From Cyclobacteriaceae bacterium (GTDB lineage: Bacteria; Bacteroidota; Bacteroidia; Cytophagales; Cyclobacteriaceae): 64,000 nt of DNA. Under the pieces are notes generated by a model. The model did not search any database. It was not told where the DNA came from and saw only the letters and a list, made by a program, of their open reading frames with translations. The stretch spans positions 1 through 64,000 of the forward strand of contig JAGQYM010000004.1 in NCBI GenBank assembly GCA_020436085.1, in the 5' to 3' direction. Positions 15,981-25,045 of this stretch are shown here, in pieces. Positions within the stretch are counted from its first letter, which is position 1, and every line of letters starts with the position of its first letter. The position numbers and the translations under genes were made by a program.

Positions 15981-18611
15981 TTAGTCAAATCCAAGATTGA
16001 CGCTGGTCGCAACACCAATCCTGAATCCATAGTTTTGATAGGCTCCATTAGTAAACGATACTGCACCTTCAAGCCTAAAGATTCTCAAAATGCCGTCTAG
16101 TGAATAGCCAATTTCTGTATAATCAGCAGATAGCGGTGTCGCCAGGTAGTTTACAAACACATTTTCTGTGATCCCTGTTAGGCGAATGATCGGTATCTGT
16201 GTAACCAAAAACTTTCTAAAATGATAATGAACATTAGCAGTAAAATATTTGTCACGGGTGCTGTAGATGTAGTAATCCAACAGACGAAAGCTTCCCACTG
16301 GATCAGTGGTAATAATTGGCGTTTGGTTACCAAGAAAATGCGCATAATCCATAAAATACATCTTCCGATTGTTCACAAACTTGCCACCTTTTAATGCTAC
16401 ATCAAGTTTTCCGCGTATGCCCAAACGCAGCGAGTGTTTCACTCCAACTTCAATCAAATCATAATCAACATCACTATTTAGTAGGTTGTTGAACCCATGA
16501 GTGAAATCTAATGTGAACAACGGTGATGAATTCTCCACCCGGTATTTGCGACCATTTCGCATTCTATACTTCTGCCATGGCCTTGCTTCAAACCCAAGCG
16601 AACCAATTACCGCGTTATGTGTTGGAAAGGTGGTTGTAGACAGCAATTGATTTACTGGCTCATTCGAGGTGTAGGCTTCTTTACTCCTATCTACCAGCTG
16701 AAAGTCTGACGTATTGAATAATTCTGTTCGCCTGGCAATATCCAACGAAGCTGTCATGGTCAGCTTTGGATTGATCCTCTGTCGATAGTTAATGTCAATG
16801 AAATCGCGCTCGTACAATTTCATTAGAGTCTTTTCGAGCAACAGCGTGGTAAAAGTGTTGACAAGTGGATGAATTGGTTCATCTGCATTAAATTGTTGAA
16901 CATACCTGCCTCCCTCGACAACAAGCTGCGTGTTTGTTGATCGGTAGTTGATATTCAATTTTCCTGATAGCTTCCCTCTGGAAAAAGCATAACGAGCAAT
17001 TGGCGTGATTTCCAGTCGTGACACTTTGGGTCGTAAGTGTGTGTTCACAGAATCTCGATCTACCCAACGTTTGACATACCCGATTTTATAAATAAGGTTA
17101 AATCCCTCAACCGTATTGAAACCACCTCCTGGTGTATGAATTATAAAAGTGGACGTTTTTGACAGTTTGTAATTATCTCCGATCAAAATATCCCAAGGTT
17201 GAAATCCCTTATGTTTAGATGACTTCAGTGTATCTCCTTCTTCCTTTTTCCTCTCTATCTCGGCAAGACTATCCGCTTTGTGATAACCCTTGATCTCCTC
17301 CGCAGTCAGCGCAGTCGGTCTCATTTCTGTCCAGAATGATGAATCTTTTTTATGCGCAAGAGAATCGACTTTAAAGATCCTTTCGGAAACAACTTCCGGT
17401 TCATCTGACTTCTTGAGCTCCTCCTTTTCATACTCCTTCACCAACTTTCGTAGTTCCTTATTAGTAATCTCCTTTCCACTTTCCAATCGTTCCTTCAAAT
17501 CCTGATCCTTCTTGCTGAACTGCGTTTTTATCTGCTCCGAATATTCTTTTTCCAACTTCTCATCGATCACCTGCATATCCAACTGCAAGTCTGGATTAAG
17601 TGTAATCTTGTAATCTTTAACAGTTGCCAAATACTCATACTCGAACTCAAATCCAAAAACCTTTCCCTCCACCTGGAACTGTTGAGAAACTGGTAGCCAC
17701 GCTTTGTCTTCTACAGGATTATAAATCTGTTTAACCTGAAAATCTATTCCCAGTTTTGTGACTTTGAAGTCAAGGCTATGAATACTCCACCAATCCTCAA
17801 CAATAAATAATGTGCCTTCAAATACATTGTCGCCTCTCGATCTTGGAGTTACTTTGATTTTGCTAACCTCATAGCTTCGGTCTTTGAAAGTACCCTGGTA
17901 TTCAAACCGATAGTAGGAGAAGGATTTCGGTGATAGTGGCGAAATGGTTTCGGCAATCTCTGGCTCGTAGAAACTTCCGAAGACATATTCATTAGGCGAG
18001 GTTTCATTATCGTTTCCGCTACTGTATACGGCAATCACCTTCTCTTCAAATTTGTTAGGTCGCGTGTAAATAACTTCGCTGACAGACTCAGAAATGAATA
18101 ATCGATCTTTTGTCACACCCTCTTTCTCCAGTGCTTTTTTTGCGATCCATGGATAGTCTTTAAGTCTACCTTTCCCTTTGATGTAGACCTTCGCAGAATA
18201 AGTATCAATTTCCTGCGTGTGAAACTTGGCTTTAGCTATCGCCTTGCGCATGATGGTGTAGGCGGGATCCTCATCAGCTGCTGTGATCGTCACATTCTGC
18301 AATACAATTGCCTGACTCTTTAGCGTGATGTCAAGAATTGTCCACGTATCATTTACGGTAACCTCCTTCGATACGGATTCATAACCGAGATATTGGAAGA
18401 CTAAATCATAACTTCCGCTCGGTAGCGATATCTCGTAGTCCCCTTCCAAACCTGTAACCGCACCCGACCCAGTTTGATTGACAAAAATAGTAGCGTAGGC
18501 CAGCGGAGAACCATCTTCAGTGGTAACCTTACCTCTTATGCCTCCTGCGAATGCCGAGAAGGAGAAGGCCAGCATCAGGCCAGTAATTTTAAAAATCCTG
18601 AAAAGTGACAT
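15981..18611 (-). CDS. DUF5686-type outer-membrane protein with carboxypeptidase-like domain
   Basis: An 876-residue envelope protein with a signal peptide (about 1-22). A carboxypeptidase regulatory-like Ig domain follows (about 23-105, GIRGKVTTEDGSPLAYATIF), then a mixed region with a charged helical stretch (about 370-480), and a C-terminal half rich in alternating aromatic beta strands, probably a barrel. The architecture matches the Bacteroidota family often annotated DUF5686. Function is unknown. It lies 8 bases after nadD, so it is probably in the nadD-gmk transcript. Confidence 0.85.
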   Translation of the reverse strand: MSLFRIFKITGLMLAFSFSAFAGGIRGKVTTEDGSPLAYATIFVNQTGSGAVTGLEGDYEISLPSGSYDLVFQYLGYESVSKEVTVNDTWTILDITLKSQAIVLQNVTITAADEDPAYTIMRKAIAKAKFHTQEIDTYSAKVYIKGKGRLKDYPWIAKKALEKEGVTKDRLFISESVSEVIYTRPNKFEEKVIAVYSSGNDNETSPNEYVFGSFYEPEIAETISPLSPKSFSYYRFEYQGTFKDRSYEVSKIKVTPRSRGDNVFEGTLFIVEDWWSIHSLDFKVTKLGIDFQVKQIYNPVEDKAWLPVSQQFQVEGKVFGFEFEYEYLATVKDYKITLNPDLQLDMQVIDEKLEKEYSEQIKTQFSKKDQDLKERLESGKEITNKELRKLVKEYEKEELKKSDEPEVVSERIFKVDSLAHKKDSSFWTEMRPTALTAEEIKGYHKADSLAEIERKKEEGDTLKSSKHKGFQPWDILIGDNYKLSKTSTFIIHTPGGGFNTVEGFNLIYKIGYVKRWVDRDSVNTHLRPKVSRLEITPIARYAFSRGKLSGKLNINYRSTNTQLVVEGGRYVQQFNADEPIHPLVNTFTTLLLEKTLMKLYERDFIDINYRQRINPKLTMTASLDIARRTELFNTSDFQLVDRSKEAYTSNEPVNQLLSTTTFPTHNAVIGSLGFEARPWQKYRMRNGRKYRVENSSPLFTLDFTHGFNNLLNSDVDYDLIEVGVKHSLRLGIRGKLDVALKGGKFVNNRKMYFMDYAHFLGNQTPIITTDPVGSFRLLDYYIYSTRDKYFTANVHYHFRKFLVTQIPIIRLTGITENVFVNYLATPLSADYTEIGYSLDGILRIFRLEGAVSFTNGAYQNYGFRIGVATSVNLGFD

Positions 18612-18619
18612 TTAGTAAC

Positions 18620-19204
18620 TTAAAGATAGAAACCTCTTGACTCAATCAAGTGTTCCACTGACTCTGGAACGAGGTACTTTATCGACTTGTTGCCCTTTAT
18701 CTGATTTCTGATAAAAGTTGCAGATATATCCAGCACAGGTGCGTCAACCATCTTCACATTGGCGTGACGTTTCAAATCAGAATTTGTTACACGTGGACGC
18801 GGATAAACAAAGAGTTGATAAGACTCGAGTATATGTTCATGGTTTTTCCAACGGCCAAAATTGGCGAGGTTATCCTCACCGATTATCAAAACGAAATTTT
18901 TATCCGGGTTTTTTTCTGAAAGATGTGCAAGAGTATATGCGGTGTAGCTAGGCTTAGGCAAATGGAACTCAACATCTGAAACCTCGAACTTGTAGTTATC
19001 GGTTATAGCCGCTTTCACCATATCAAACCGATCAAACTCATGCAACAATCCTCTGCTTGGTTTTAATGGATTCTGTGGCGTAACTACGAACCACACCTTG
19101 TCCAATGGCCCGTTTTCCAACATGCTGTTGGCGATGATCAAATGCCCGACATGAATGGGGTTAAAGGATCCAAAAAAAAGCCCAATTGTTTTTTTTGAGT
19201 CCAT
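18620..19204 (-). CDS. nadD: Nicotinate-nucleotide adenylyltransferase
   Basis: Adenylates nicotinate mononucleotide in NAD synthesis. The 194-residue nucleotidyltransferase has GSFNPIHVGH (12-21) with the HxGH motif, and the C-terminal ISATFIRNQI, equivalent to ISSTxxR. Full length. It lies 6 bases after gmk on the minus strand. Confidence 0.96.
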   Translation of the reverse strand: MDSKKTIGLFFGSFNPIHVGHLIIANSMLENGPLDKVWFVVTPQNPLKPSRGLLHEFDRFDMVKAAITDNYKFEVSDVEFHLPKPSYTAYTLAHLSEKNPDKNFVLIIGEDNLANFGRWKNHEHILESYQLFVYPRPRVTNSDLKRHANVKMVDAPVLDISATFIRNQIKGNKSIKYLVPESVEHLIESRGFYL

Positions 19205-19210
19205 GTGTGT

Positions 19211-19783
19211 CTAATTCTTTCTGCAGAAGTCTTCGTATAAACTTTGCGCTTTCGCCTTTGATGTCTCAAGGTTGTCATTTATCAACACGACATCAAATTT
19301 GTCTTCAAAGGTCATCTCAAATTTTACCTTGAATAGTCGTCTTGAAAGGCTTTCCTGAGACTCCGTACCTCTGTCACGGAGGCGTTGTTCGAGGATTTCA
19401 AGTGAGGGCACCTTCACAAAAATAGAAATGGCTTTATCACCAAAATACTTTTTCAAATTGATTCCACCTTTTACGTCTACATCGAAGATCACATTTTTAC
19501 CTGAGTCCCACAGACGTTGGATTTCAGACTTCAGAGTTCCGTAAAAATTTCCCTCATACACCTCTTCCCACTCGATAAACTCATCGTTATCTATTTTCTT
19601 TTTGAATTCTGACGGTGTGAGAAAGTAATAATCCTTTCCATCTTGTTCACTACGACCGCGTTTGTCGCGTGTTGATGCTGAAATGGAGAACCCCAGGTCG
19701 GGATTATTTTCCAGTAGGTATTTTACCAGCGTAGTCTTACCAGAGCCTGATGGAGCGGAAAAAATGATAGCCTTTCCAGCCAT
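19211..19783 (-). CDS. gmk: Guanylate kinase
   Basis: Phosphorylates GMP to GDP. The 190-residue protein has the P-loop APSGSGKT (10-17), the GMP-binding [16 protein letters not shown] (about 37-52) and the lid Arg region RLRDRGTES. The ATG directly follows the TGA of the anti-sigma gene with no spacer, indicating coupled expression. Confidence 0.97.
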   Translation of the reverse strand: MAGKAIIFSAPSGSGKTTLVKYLLENNPDLGFSISASTRDKRGRSEQDGKDYYFLTPSEFKKKIDNDEFIEWEEVYEGNFYGTLKSEIQRLWDSGKNVIFDVDVKGGINLKKYFGDKAISIFVKVPSLEILEQRLRDRGTESQESLSRRLFKVKFEMTFEDKFDVVLINDNLETSKAKAQSLYEDFCRKN

Positions 19784-20047
19784 TCAGGAGATCGAATTCA
19801 CCTGACTCTTGATACGGTCAACAAGGTCTTCAGGTACTTGGCCTCCACAGCATTTTGATTTGATCAGCTGTCGGATTTGCATGTCCAACTCAAACGATTT
19901 GTAGCAGGGCATACACGCATCCATGTGTTTCTTAAAATAGAGATGTTGCTCTTCCGTAGCCTCACCGTCTAAAATAACCTGAAGCATTTCCAGGCACGTG
20001 ACTTTTTCGCCTGATGGTTTTGAAAAGGGATTGTCGAGATGGCTCAT
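19784..20047 (-). CDS. Zinc-binding anti-sigma factor, RsrA-like
   Basis: An 87-residue soluble protein with Cys18, then His41-x3-Cys45-x2-Cys48 (HMDACMPC), the zinc-site layout of ZAS-type anti-sigma factors such as RsrA. A further Cys66-Cys67 pair sits near the C-terminus. It has no membrane helix. It starts 3 bases after the sigma gene stop. By analogy it would bind and silence the ECF factor, possibly releasing it on thiol oxidation; the redox role is inferred. Confidence 0.82.
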   Translation of the reverse strand: MSHLDNPFSKPSGEKVTCLEMLQVILDGEATEEQHLYFKKHMDACMPCYKSFELDMQIRQLIKSKCCGGQVPEDLVDRIKSQVNSIS

Positions 20048-20050
20048 AGG

Positions 20051-20635
20051 CTAAGCGTTTTTGTAACCCATTTTTTTTGCGTATTCGCTCAATTTATCTT
20101 TCAATAAGTTTCTTGCTCTATGCAATCTGCTTCTCACCGTTCCAATTGGAATGTCGAGAATTTTCGCCATTTCATCATACTTAAATCCTTCTAGGTCGGC
20201 TAGTATGATCACCGTCCTGAAATCGACATCCAGTGCGTTCAATGCATTGGAAATCTCATCTCCAATCATGTTTTGTAAGGCCTCAACCCTGAGATCTGTC
20301 GTGATTTGTCGATCCACATCATCCGAGTTGTAATAACTTTCTACCTCTTGATAGTCAACTTTGTTTGGTTCCTTACTTTTCTTGCGATAATCGTTAATGA
20401 AACTGTTTTTCAAAATCCGGAACAGCCATGCCTTTGCATTAGTTCCTTTTTGGAATGATTCTATAAAGCGATAAGCCTTCATGTAGGTATCCTGCACGAG
20501 GTCTTTCGCGTCATCCTCGTCCAGCGTGAGCCTATACCCAAAGTTGTACATCGAGTTGATGTGGGGCAAAAACTCGTTGTTAAAAACGGTGAGCTTCTCT
20601 TTTTCCGAATACTGCGATCTGGAGGAACCTTCCAT
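20051..20635 (-). CDS. ECF-type RNA polymerase sigma factor
   Basis: A 194-residue sigma-70 family protein with region 2 (about 18-85, DAKDLVQDTYMKAYRFIESF) and region 4 (about 130-185, LDIPIGTVRSRLHRARNLLK helix-turn-helix). It pairs with the downstream zinc anti-sigma gene, and its closest functional parallel is SigR-RsrA. A -7 candidate at 20643-20650 lies immediately upstream. Confidence 0.94.
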   Translation of the reverse strand: MEGSSRSQYSEKEKLTVFNNEFLPHINSMYNFGYRLTLDEDDAKDLVQDTYMKAYRFIESFQKGTNAKAWLFRILKNSFINDYRKKSKEPNKVDYQEVESYYNSDDVDRQITTDLRVEALQNMIGDEISNALNALDVDFRTVIILADLEGFKYDEMAKILDIPIGTVRSRLHRARNLLKDKLSEYAKKMGYKNA

Positions 20636-20642
20636 AAAGGGC

Positions 20643-20650
20643 CAAAAATA
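20643..20650 (-). promoter_or_regulatory. Candidate -7 element for the sigma/anti-sigma/gmk/nadD run
   Basis: Minus-strand TATTTTTG, an exact -7 match, 7 bases before the sigma-factor ATG at 20635. A TTG at the -33 distance is missing. It would give a leader of about 3 bases. Confidence 0.33.
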
Positions 20651-20671
20651 CGAAAGAAAACCAGAGATTTA

Positions 20672-21544
20672 TCAGACGATTTTATAATTGCGAAACTCAC
20701 CAATTCTCCATCCAGTGAGTTTTTCAACTACTCGTTTGAATCTGTCCTTCGTTCTTAAATTGTTTTTGGAAATGTCGTGATCGAATTGCCAATTGATAGC
20801 GTGTATTCTCGGCTGCATCACTTTTGGGTGAGTTCCTTCAAACCTTCGTAGTGCGTCTATGCCTGTATAGTCAAATGACTCTGCCTGTCCGATGTGCTTC
20901 TCTATCCACTCGTCATCGAAATAAAAGTGATTGAATGACCTTTGCTTTCCTTGCATCGCTCTTGGATCTCGCACCCAGCCATAGTGATACACGTATGCAT
21001 CAATCAGCTTTCCACGCAACTTGATGTCAGGCCTTTTACGAAAACCCTGCGCATCCTTGTAAGAGGTTATCGACTTATCATTTTTAATAACTCGCACTTC
21101 TCTTCTATACCATCGATATGCATCCCCAACGTAATCGTATGATCCATAAAAATGGAGGTAATTAAATATTAGTCCATCGACTGTTGGGTCGTCTTTGTAG
21201 CGGAGCATTGCCTCCTTGATCCGATCGTGATATTTTTCATGAACGATCTCATCTCCTTGGATATAAAAAGCCCAATCCGAATCGGATGAGATTTCATTAA
21301 ACGCCTTATTGGTTTCAATTGCAAACGTTCGCCCCCCTGTACGAAGAGACTCATCCCAAACTGTGTCAATTATTTTAATCTTTGGCGACCCAATCGATTG
21401 GATTAGTTTCCGCGTTTCATCTTCAGAGGCTCCCACGGCAATAACGAATTCATCGCAGAGAGGAAGGATAGAAGTGATGGCCTCCACTACGGGATAATCA
21501 AACTTCACTGCATTTCTTACAAAGGAGAAGCCGCTAACTTTCAT
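20672..21544 (-). CDS. Family 2-like glycosyltransferase
   Basis: A 290-residue GT-A fold enzyme. The N-terminus (MKVSGFSFVRNAVKFDYPVV) and FYIQGDEIVHEKY (metal/acidic site near residue 98) match a GT2 subgroup common in LPS and glycan clusters. The ATG at 21544 overlaps the TGA of the upstream gene (ATGA), which decides the start against an upstream in-frame codon. Donor and acceptor are unknown. Confidence 0.85.
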   Translation of the reverse strand: MKVSGFSFVRNAVKFDYPVVEAITSILPLCDEFVIAVGASEDETRKLIQSIGSPKIKIIDTVWDESLRTGGRTFAIETNKAFNEISSDSDWAFYIQGDEIVHEKYHDRIKEAMLRYKDDPTVDGLIFNYLHFYGSYDYVGDAYRWYRREVRVIKNDKSITSYKDAQGFRKRPDIKLRGKLIDAYVYHYGWVRDPRAMQGKQRSFNHFYFDDEWIEKHIGQAESFDYTGIDALRRFEGTHPKVMQPRIHAINWQFDHDISKNNLRTKDRFKRVVEKLTGWRIGEFRNYKIV

Positions 21545-23082
21545 GCGGCAATATACTTGCCGATTCCGTTTTGACAACTAGTGAGTTGTTCAATAATAGC
21601 TTGCTCAAGGATGAGATCATTTTTGCGTAGTGCTTCGCGAGAACTTTCTTTATGATAAAGGTGGTACCCAAATCCAGCAAACTTGAGATGTTTTCGCCTA
21701 ATGCCCATGTTGTTCATTCGAACAGCAAATTCTGAGTCTTCTCTTCCCCACCCTACAAAGTCTTCATTAAACCCATTCACTCGTACTACATCTTGCTTCC
21801 AAAATGAGAGGTTAGCTCCTCGAATTCGGTTCGGCTTATTGTTGTAGAAAGAAGCAATTCTGGACAAGAAATTAGAGTAAAGAGTATTAAAGCGATTGCG
21901 GATACCGGGTGTAAAAAAATTAAATGAAACACGTTTATTCTCCAAAGTGTTTTTGGTAAGGTCTTGCTGCAAAAGAACTCTAGATCCTTGCAAAAATTGA
22001 TTCATCTTAGCATTTCGCTTGTGACTTCTTATAAAATGCTTGTGCATGATGATATCTCCGTCAATCATGATCAGATATTCACCTTGAGCTCTTGCAATTG
22101 CCTTGTTCCTTATGGTCGCAAGGCGAAATCCCTGATCTTCGTGCCAGCAGTGCACAATTGGAACCGGAAATTTGCTGCGGTACTTATCTATTAGCTTTTT
22201 GGTCTCATCTCCAGATCCATCATCAGCAATAATGACTTCGTCTGGTAGCTCAGACTGATGAAGTACTCCTAGCAAAGTTAGCTCGAGAGCATCCTCTCTA
22301 TTATAAGTTGAAATAATAAGGCTTGCGCTAAGCTGATTGTTGGCTTCACGCAATTTAGAATATTTATAAAAAACAAAATTTGCGTTACAAACTGAAATAA
22401 GGAGACCCTTATACCCATCAATAATTCCTTGTTTTAGGAAGAAGCTCTTAATAAAAGCAAAGGTTGTCTTATAAAAAATTTTAAAACCAGACGATTCAAG
22501 TTTAAATCTGTGTTCTCGAGCGTAGATATCAGAGTATCTTTGAATTTTTTCCAAAAATTGCGTTATGTTATCATACGCATGATGAAGTAAATCCCCTGAA
22601 AGATGTTTAATGGTGTGTTTTCCATTCATCTCAACCCTTTCATGAATACCTTGCCCACGCCAACTGCCTTTGCCTTTTTTCCACAGCCTCAGCTTCGTAT
22701 CAGGATACCAGCCACAAGTACGCACCCATTCTCCTGCATAGCTTGACAACCGATTCATCGTGTATCCCTCAAATTTCATACTGTTCTTTGCCGCACGAAT
22801 TGAATCTGTTAGATCGATAGACAAATACTCGTCCGCATCGAGGGAAAGTATATAGTCGTTGGACGCTAGGGATGCCGCATAGTTTTTCTGATTGGCAAAA
22901 CCCAAAAATTCATTTTGGACAAAAGTGACTCCTTTTGATAAGCAGATCTCCTTGGTGTAGTCGGTTGAAAAACAGTCGACCACGATAATCTCATCTGCAA
23001 TAGGTCGCAACGAATCGATACAACGACCAATGTTGGCCTCTTCGTTGTAGGTGATGATTACTGCGCTGATTTTATTCGTCAT
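21541..23082 (-). CDS. Two-domain glycosyltransferase (WaaE-like GT2 + GT2/GT7-C)
   Basis: A 513-residue cytosolic protein with two GT-A domains. The first (about 1-245) begins ISAVIITYNEEANIGRCIDS and has SLDADEYLS, as in WaaE/KdtX-type LPS core transferases. The second (about 253-513) begins SASLIISTYNREDALELTL, carries MIDGDIIMH and ends with the GWGREDSEFAVRM motif of the galactosyltransferase-like C-terminal domain. The start is ATG 23082; an earlier in-frame codon at 23127 adds only an unsupported 15 residues. Confidence 0.87.
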   Translation of the reverse strand: MTNKISAVIITYNEEANIGRCIDSLRPIADEIIVVDCFSTDYTKEICLSKGVTFVQNEFLGFANQKNYAASLASNDYILSLDADEYLSIDLTDSIRAAKNSMKFEGYTMNRLSSYAGEWVRTCGWYPDTKLRLWKKGKGSWRGQGIHERVEMNGKHTIKHLSGDLLHHAYDNITQFLEKIQRYSDIYAREHRFKLESSGFKIFYKTTFAFIKSFFLKQGIIDGYKGLLISVCNANFVFYKYSKLREANNQLSASLIISTYNREDALELTLLGVLHQSELPDEVIIADDGSGDETKKLIDKYRSKFPVPIVHCWHEDQGFRLATIRNKAIARAQGEYLIMIDGDIIMHKHFIRSHKRNAKMNQFLQGSRVLLQQDLTKNTLENKRVSFNFFTPGIRNRFNTLYSNFLSRIASFYNNKPNRIRGANLSFWKQDVVRVNGFNEDFVGWGREDSEFAVRMNNMGIRRKHLKFAGFGYHLYHKESSREALRKNDLILEQAIIEQLTSCQNGIGKYIAA

Positions 23083-23402
23083 AAATAGAGCGTATGCAAA
23101 TTTCCTGTTTGGCGGGACATAAAACAAGGTTTAAGAAGCGTAAATAAGCCTATTAGACGGCCCTTTTGCTAAGAAAAAGGCAATTCTAGAGTCTGTTCAT
23201 TAGATTCTGAGCCTGAATCAGGTTTATGAATTCCTGTCGATATCCTCCCTTGTCATCGCCCTTTATGCGTGGCCAATTCAAGAACTTCGTCAACCTTAAA
23301 TCAATTTTTGGTGCTCTGACGACTTAAGAATCATCTGGCTATTAACAGCGATGCGAGGTTGGTCGATTTCCTTAAATGTTTACATAATTTTTAACTTGGA
23401 AG
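23083..23402. other. Divergent intergenic region, 320 bases
   Basis: No gene seen. It separates the minus-strand glycosyltransferases from the plus-strand ECF operon and must hold promoters for both. A short imperfect hairpin lies at 23160-23181 (GCC-TTTT / AAAA-GGC) and a 5-bp inverted repeat GATTC/GAATC near 23200. TAATTTTT at 23385-23392 is a weak -7 candidate for the sigma gene, with TTG 23 bases upstream of it. Confidence 0.5.
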
Positions 23403-23966
23403 ATGTTCCTTCGAGAAAAGGATTCTGAAAAGTCAGATGAAGAGATTATAGTTGCCTATCAGCAGGCCGGGGAAATAAGTCTCGTTGGGGAACTATTTTC
23501 AAGGTATAGCGCAATGATATATGGCGTGTGTCTAAAATATCTGAAGGATCGGGACGATGCGAAAGATGCTGTAATGCAGATATTCGAGAAGCTCCCAAAA
23601 AGTCTCATGAATCACGAAATTCAGCATTTTAAGAGTTGGCTGTATACTACCAGCCGAAATCATTGTTTAATGGCTCTAAGAGCCTCCAAAGGGAAAAGTA
23701 CAGAAGAATTTAGGGAGGTTTTTATGGAAAACACCTTGGAAGTGCATCCTGAAGGTGGAACTGATACAAATGAAGAAGATTTACAAAAATTGGAACGATG
23801 CATAGAACAATTGCGTGATGAGCAAAAAGGATGTGTCGAATTGTTCTATCTAAAGTCGGTATGCTACAAAGACATTTCACGGCAGACAGGACTAGATCTC
23901 GGAAAGGTGAAAAGCCACATTCAAAACGGAAAAAGGAATTTGAAAAAATGTATGGAAGGTGAATAA
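23403..23966 (+). CDS. ECF-type RNA polymerase sigma factor
   Basis: A 187-residue sigma-70 family protein. Region 2 (about 25-95) contains KDRDDAKDAVMQIFEKLPKS, and region 4 (about 125-180) contains CYKDISRQTGLDLGKVKSHI. It overlaps the next gene by 8 bases, the usual arrangement for a sigma factor and its regulator. It is a different subgroup from the sigma factor at 20051. Confidence 0.93.
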   Translation: MFLREKDSEKSDEEIIVAYQQAGEISLVGELFSRYSAMIYGVCLKYLKDRDDAKDAVMQIFEKLPKSLMNHEIQHFKSWLYTTSRNHCLMALRASKGKSTEEFREVFMENTLEVHPEGGTDTNEEDLQKLERCIEQLRDEQKGCVELFYLKSVCYKDISRQTGLDLGKVKSHIQNGKRNLKKCMEGE

Positions 23967-24975
23967 CCTCAAGGACCAAATTGCAAAATACCTGAAAGGA
24001 GAACTTTCTCCAGATGAAATGCACGCGCTCGAAAAGCGGGCCCTAAATGATCCATTTCTTGCGGATGCGTTGGAAGGAGCTGAGTCAATTGATCCGGGAC
24101 AATTCGAAAAAGACGTTAATGCTATTGAGAAAGACATTCTGCAAAAAAAACACACGATAATATCTTGGCCATTGCGAATTGCCGCTTCCATCATATTAGT
24201 TATAGCTGCTACCTATATAGTTGTCGACATCTCTTCCAGAAAAAATGAAAATGGCACTATCGCGTTAAACAAAACTTCAGAATCAAAAGATCAGACTGAC
24301 GAAATCACAGCACAGCCAAAAGAAGAGACCATATCACTGCATGAAGAGGCTCACGAGGAAGCTGAACAATCGAAACCTATAATCAATTCTAAGCCAAAAA
24401 CAGAAATACGTGAACGCTTAGCCTCAGAACAGTCAAAGCCAATCGAAACAAAGCCTTCAACTGAAACTACAGGGGCCGGTGCCACTCTCAGTAACGAAAA
24501 CTTAACTACTGAGCAAACTTTAACTTCCACAGAAGAGAATGAGACGTTTTCAATGGCAGACGATAAAGACCTACGTGTGCGAGATGAAATCACCACAGCT
24601 AGGAAGGAAACGGCAAAAGCTGATTTAGCTACAGAGGAAGCAAGAAGTGAAATATCAAAATCCAAAAAGTTAGCGCTACGTGCAGCCGAGCAGGCTTCTC
24701 CGGTGCCAGGGCTGGAAGATGAACATCAAGATTATGTGAAAAAAAATGTGATATATCCTCAAAGTGCGATTGAAAATAGAATTGAAGGAGAGGTTGCTTT
24801 GTCGTTTAGAATTGCAAATGACGGAACTCCATATGATTTTCAAGTTGAGAGATCATTGGGATATGGTTGTGATGAAGAACTAATCAGGGTGATTACCCAA
24901 GGGCCAAAATGGAATCCTCCAGCGAATGCAACACAACGCACCAATTTCAGCTTCACATTTACACTTCCGGAATAA
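23959..24975 (+). CDS. Membrane protein with anti-sigma-like N-terminus and TonB C-terminal domain
   Basis: A 338-residue protein with a GTG start inside the sigma gene. Residues 1-65 form a short helical cytosolic segment like those of Bacteroidota anti-sigma proteins, with one membrane helix at 67-88. A long charged, low-complexity periplasmic linker follows (90-245), then a TonB C-terminal domain (about 250-338, YPQSAIENRIEGEVALSFRI). It may both hold the sigma factor and contact an outer-membrane receptor. This dual role is inferred. A terminator-like hairpin follows. Confidence 0.82.
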   Translation: MNNLKDQIAKYLKGELSPDEMHALEKRALNDPFLADALEGAESIDPGQFEKDVNAIEKDILQKKHTIISWPLRIAASIILVIAATYIVVDISSRKNENGTIALNKTSESKDQTDEITAQPKEETISLHEEAHEEAEQSKPIINSKPKTEIRERLASEQSKPIETKPSTETTGAGATLSNENLTTEQTLTSTEENETFSMADDKDLRVRDEITTARKETAKADLATEEARSEISKSKKLALRAAEQASPVPGLEDEHQDYVKKNVIYPQSAIENRIEGEVALSFRIANDGTPYDFQVERSLGYGCDEELIRVITQGPKWNPPANATQRTNFSFTFTLPE

Positions 24976-24990
24976 TTTTAGTTTGGTTTC

Positions 24991-25016
24991 ATTGAGCAAC
25001 CCCCTCAATTCTTTTT
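24991..25016 (+). terminator. Rho-independent terminator after the ECF operon
   Basis: A perfect 6-bp stem ATTGAG / CTCAAT with a 7-base loop is followed by TCTTTTT, beginning 16 bases after the stop of the TonB-domain gene. Confidence 0.6.
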
Positions 25017-25023
25017 ACTTTTA
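25016..25023 (+). promoter_or_regulatory. Weak -7 candidate for the permease gene
   Basis: TACTTTTA matches TAnnTTTG at seven of eight positions; a TTG (24992-24994) lies 21 bases before it, inside the terminator stem. ATG is at 25046. Confidence 0.28.
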
Positions 25024-25045
25024 AGAATTACCAACTCACACTGTT

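Noticed and set aside
24351-24665. Antisense frame of 104 codons
   Set aside because: Complement of the low-complexity linker in the TonB-domain protein.
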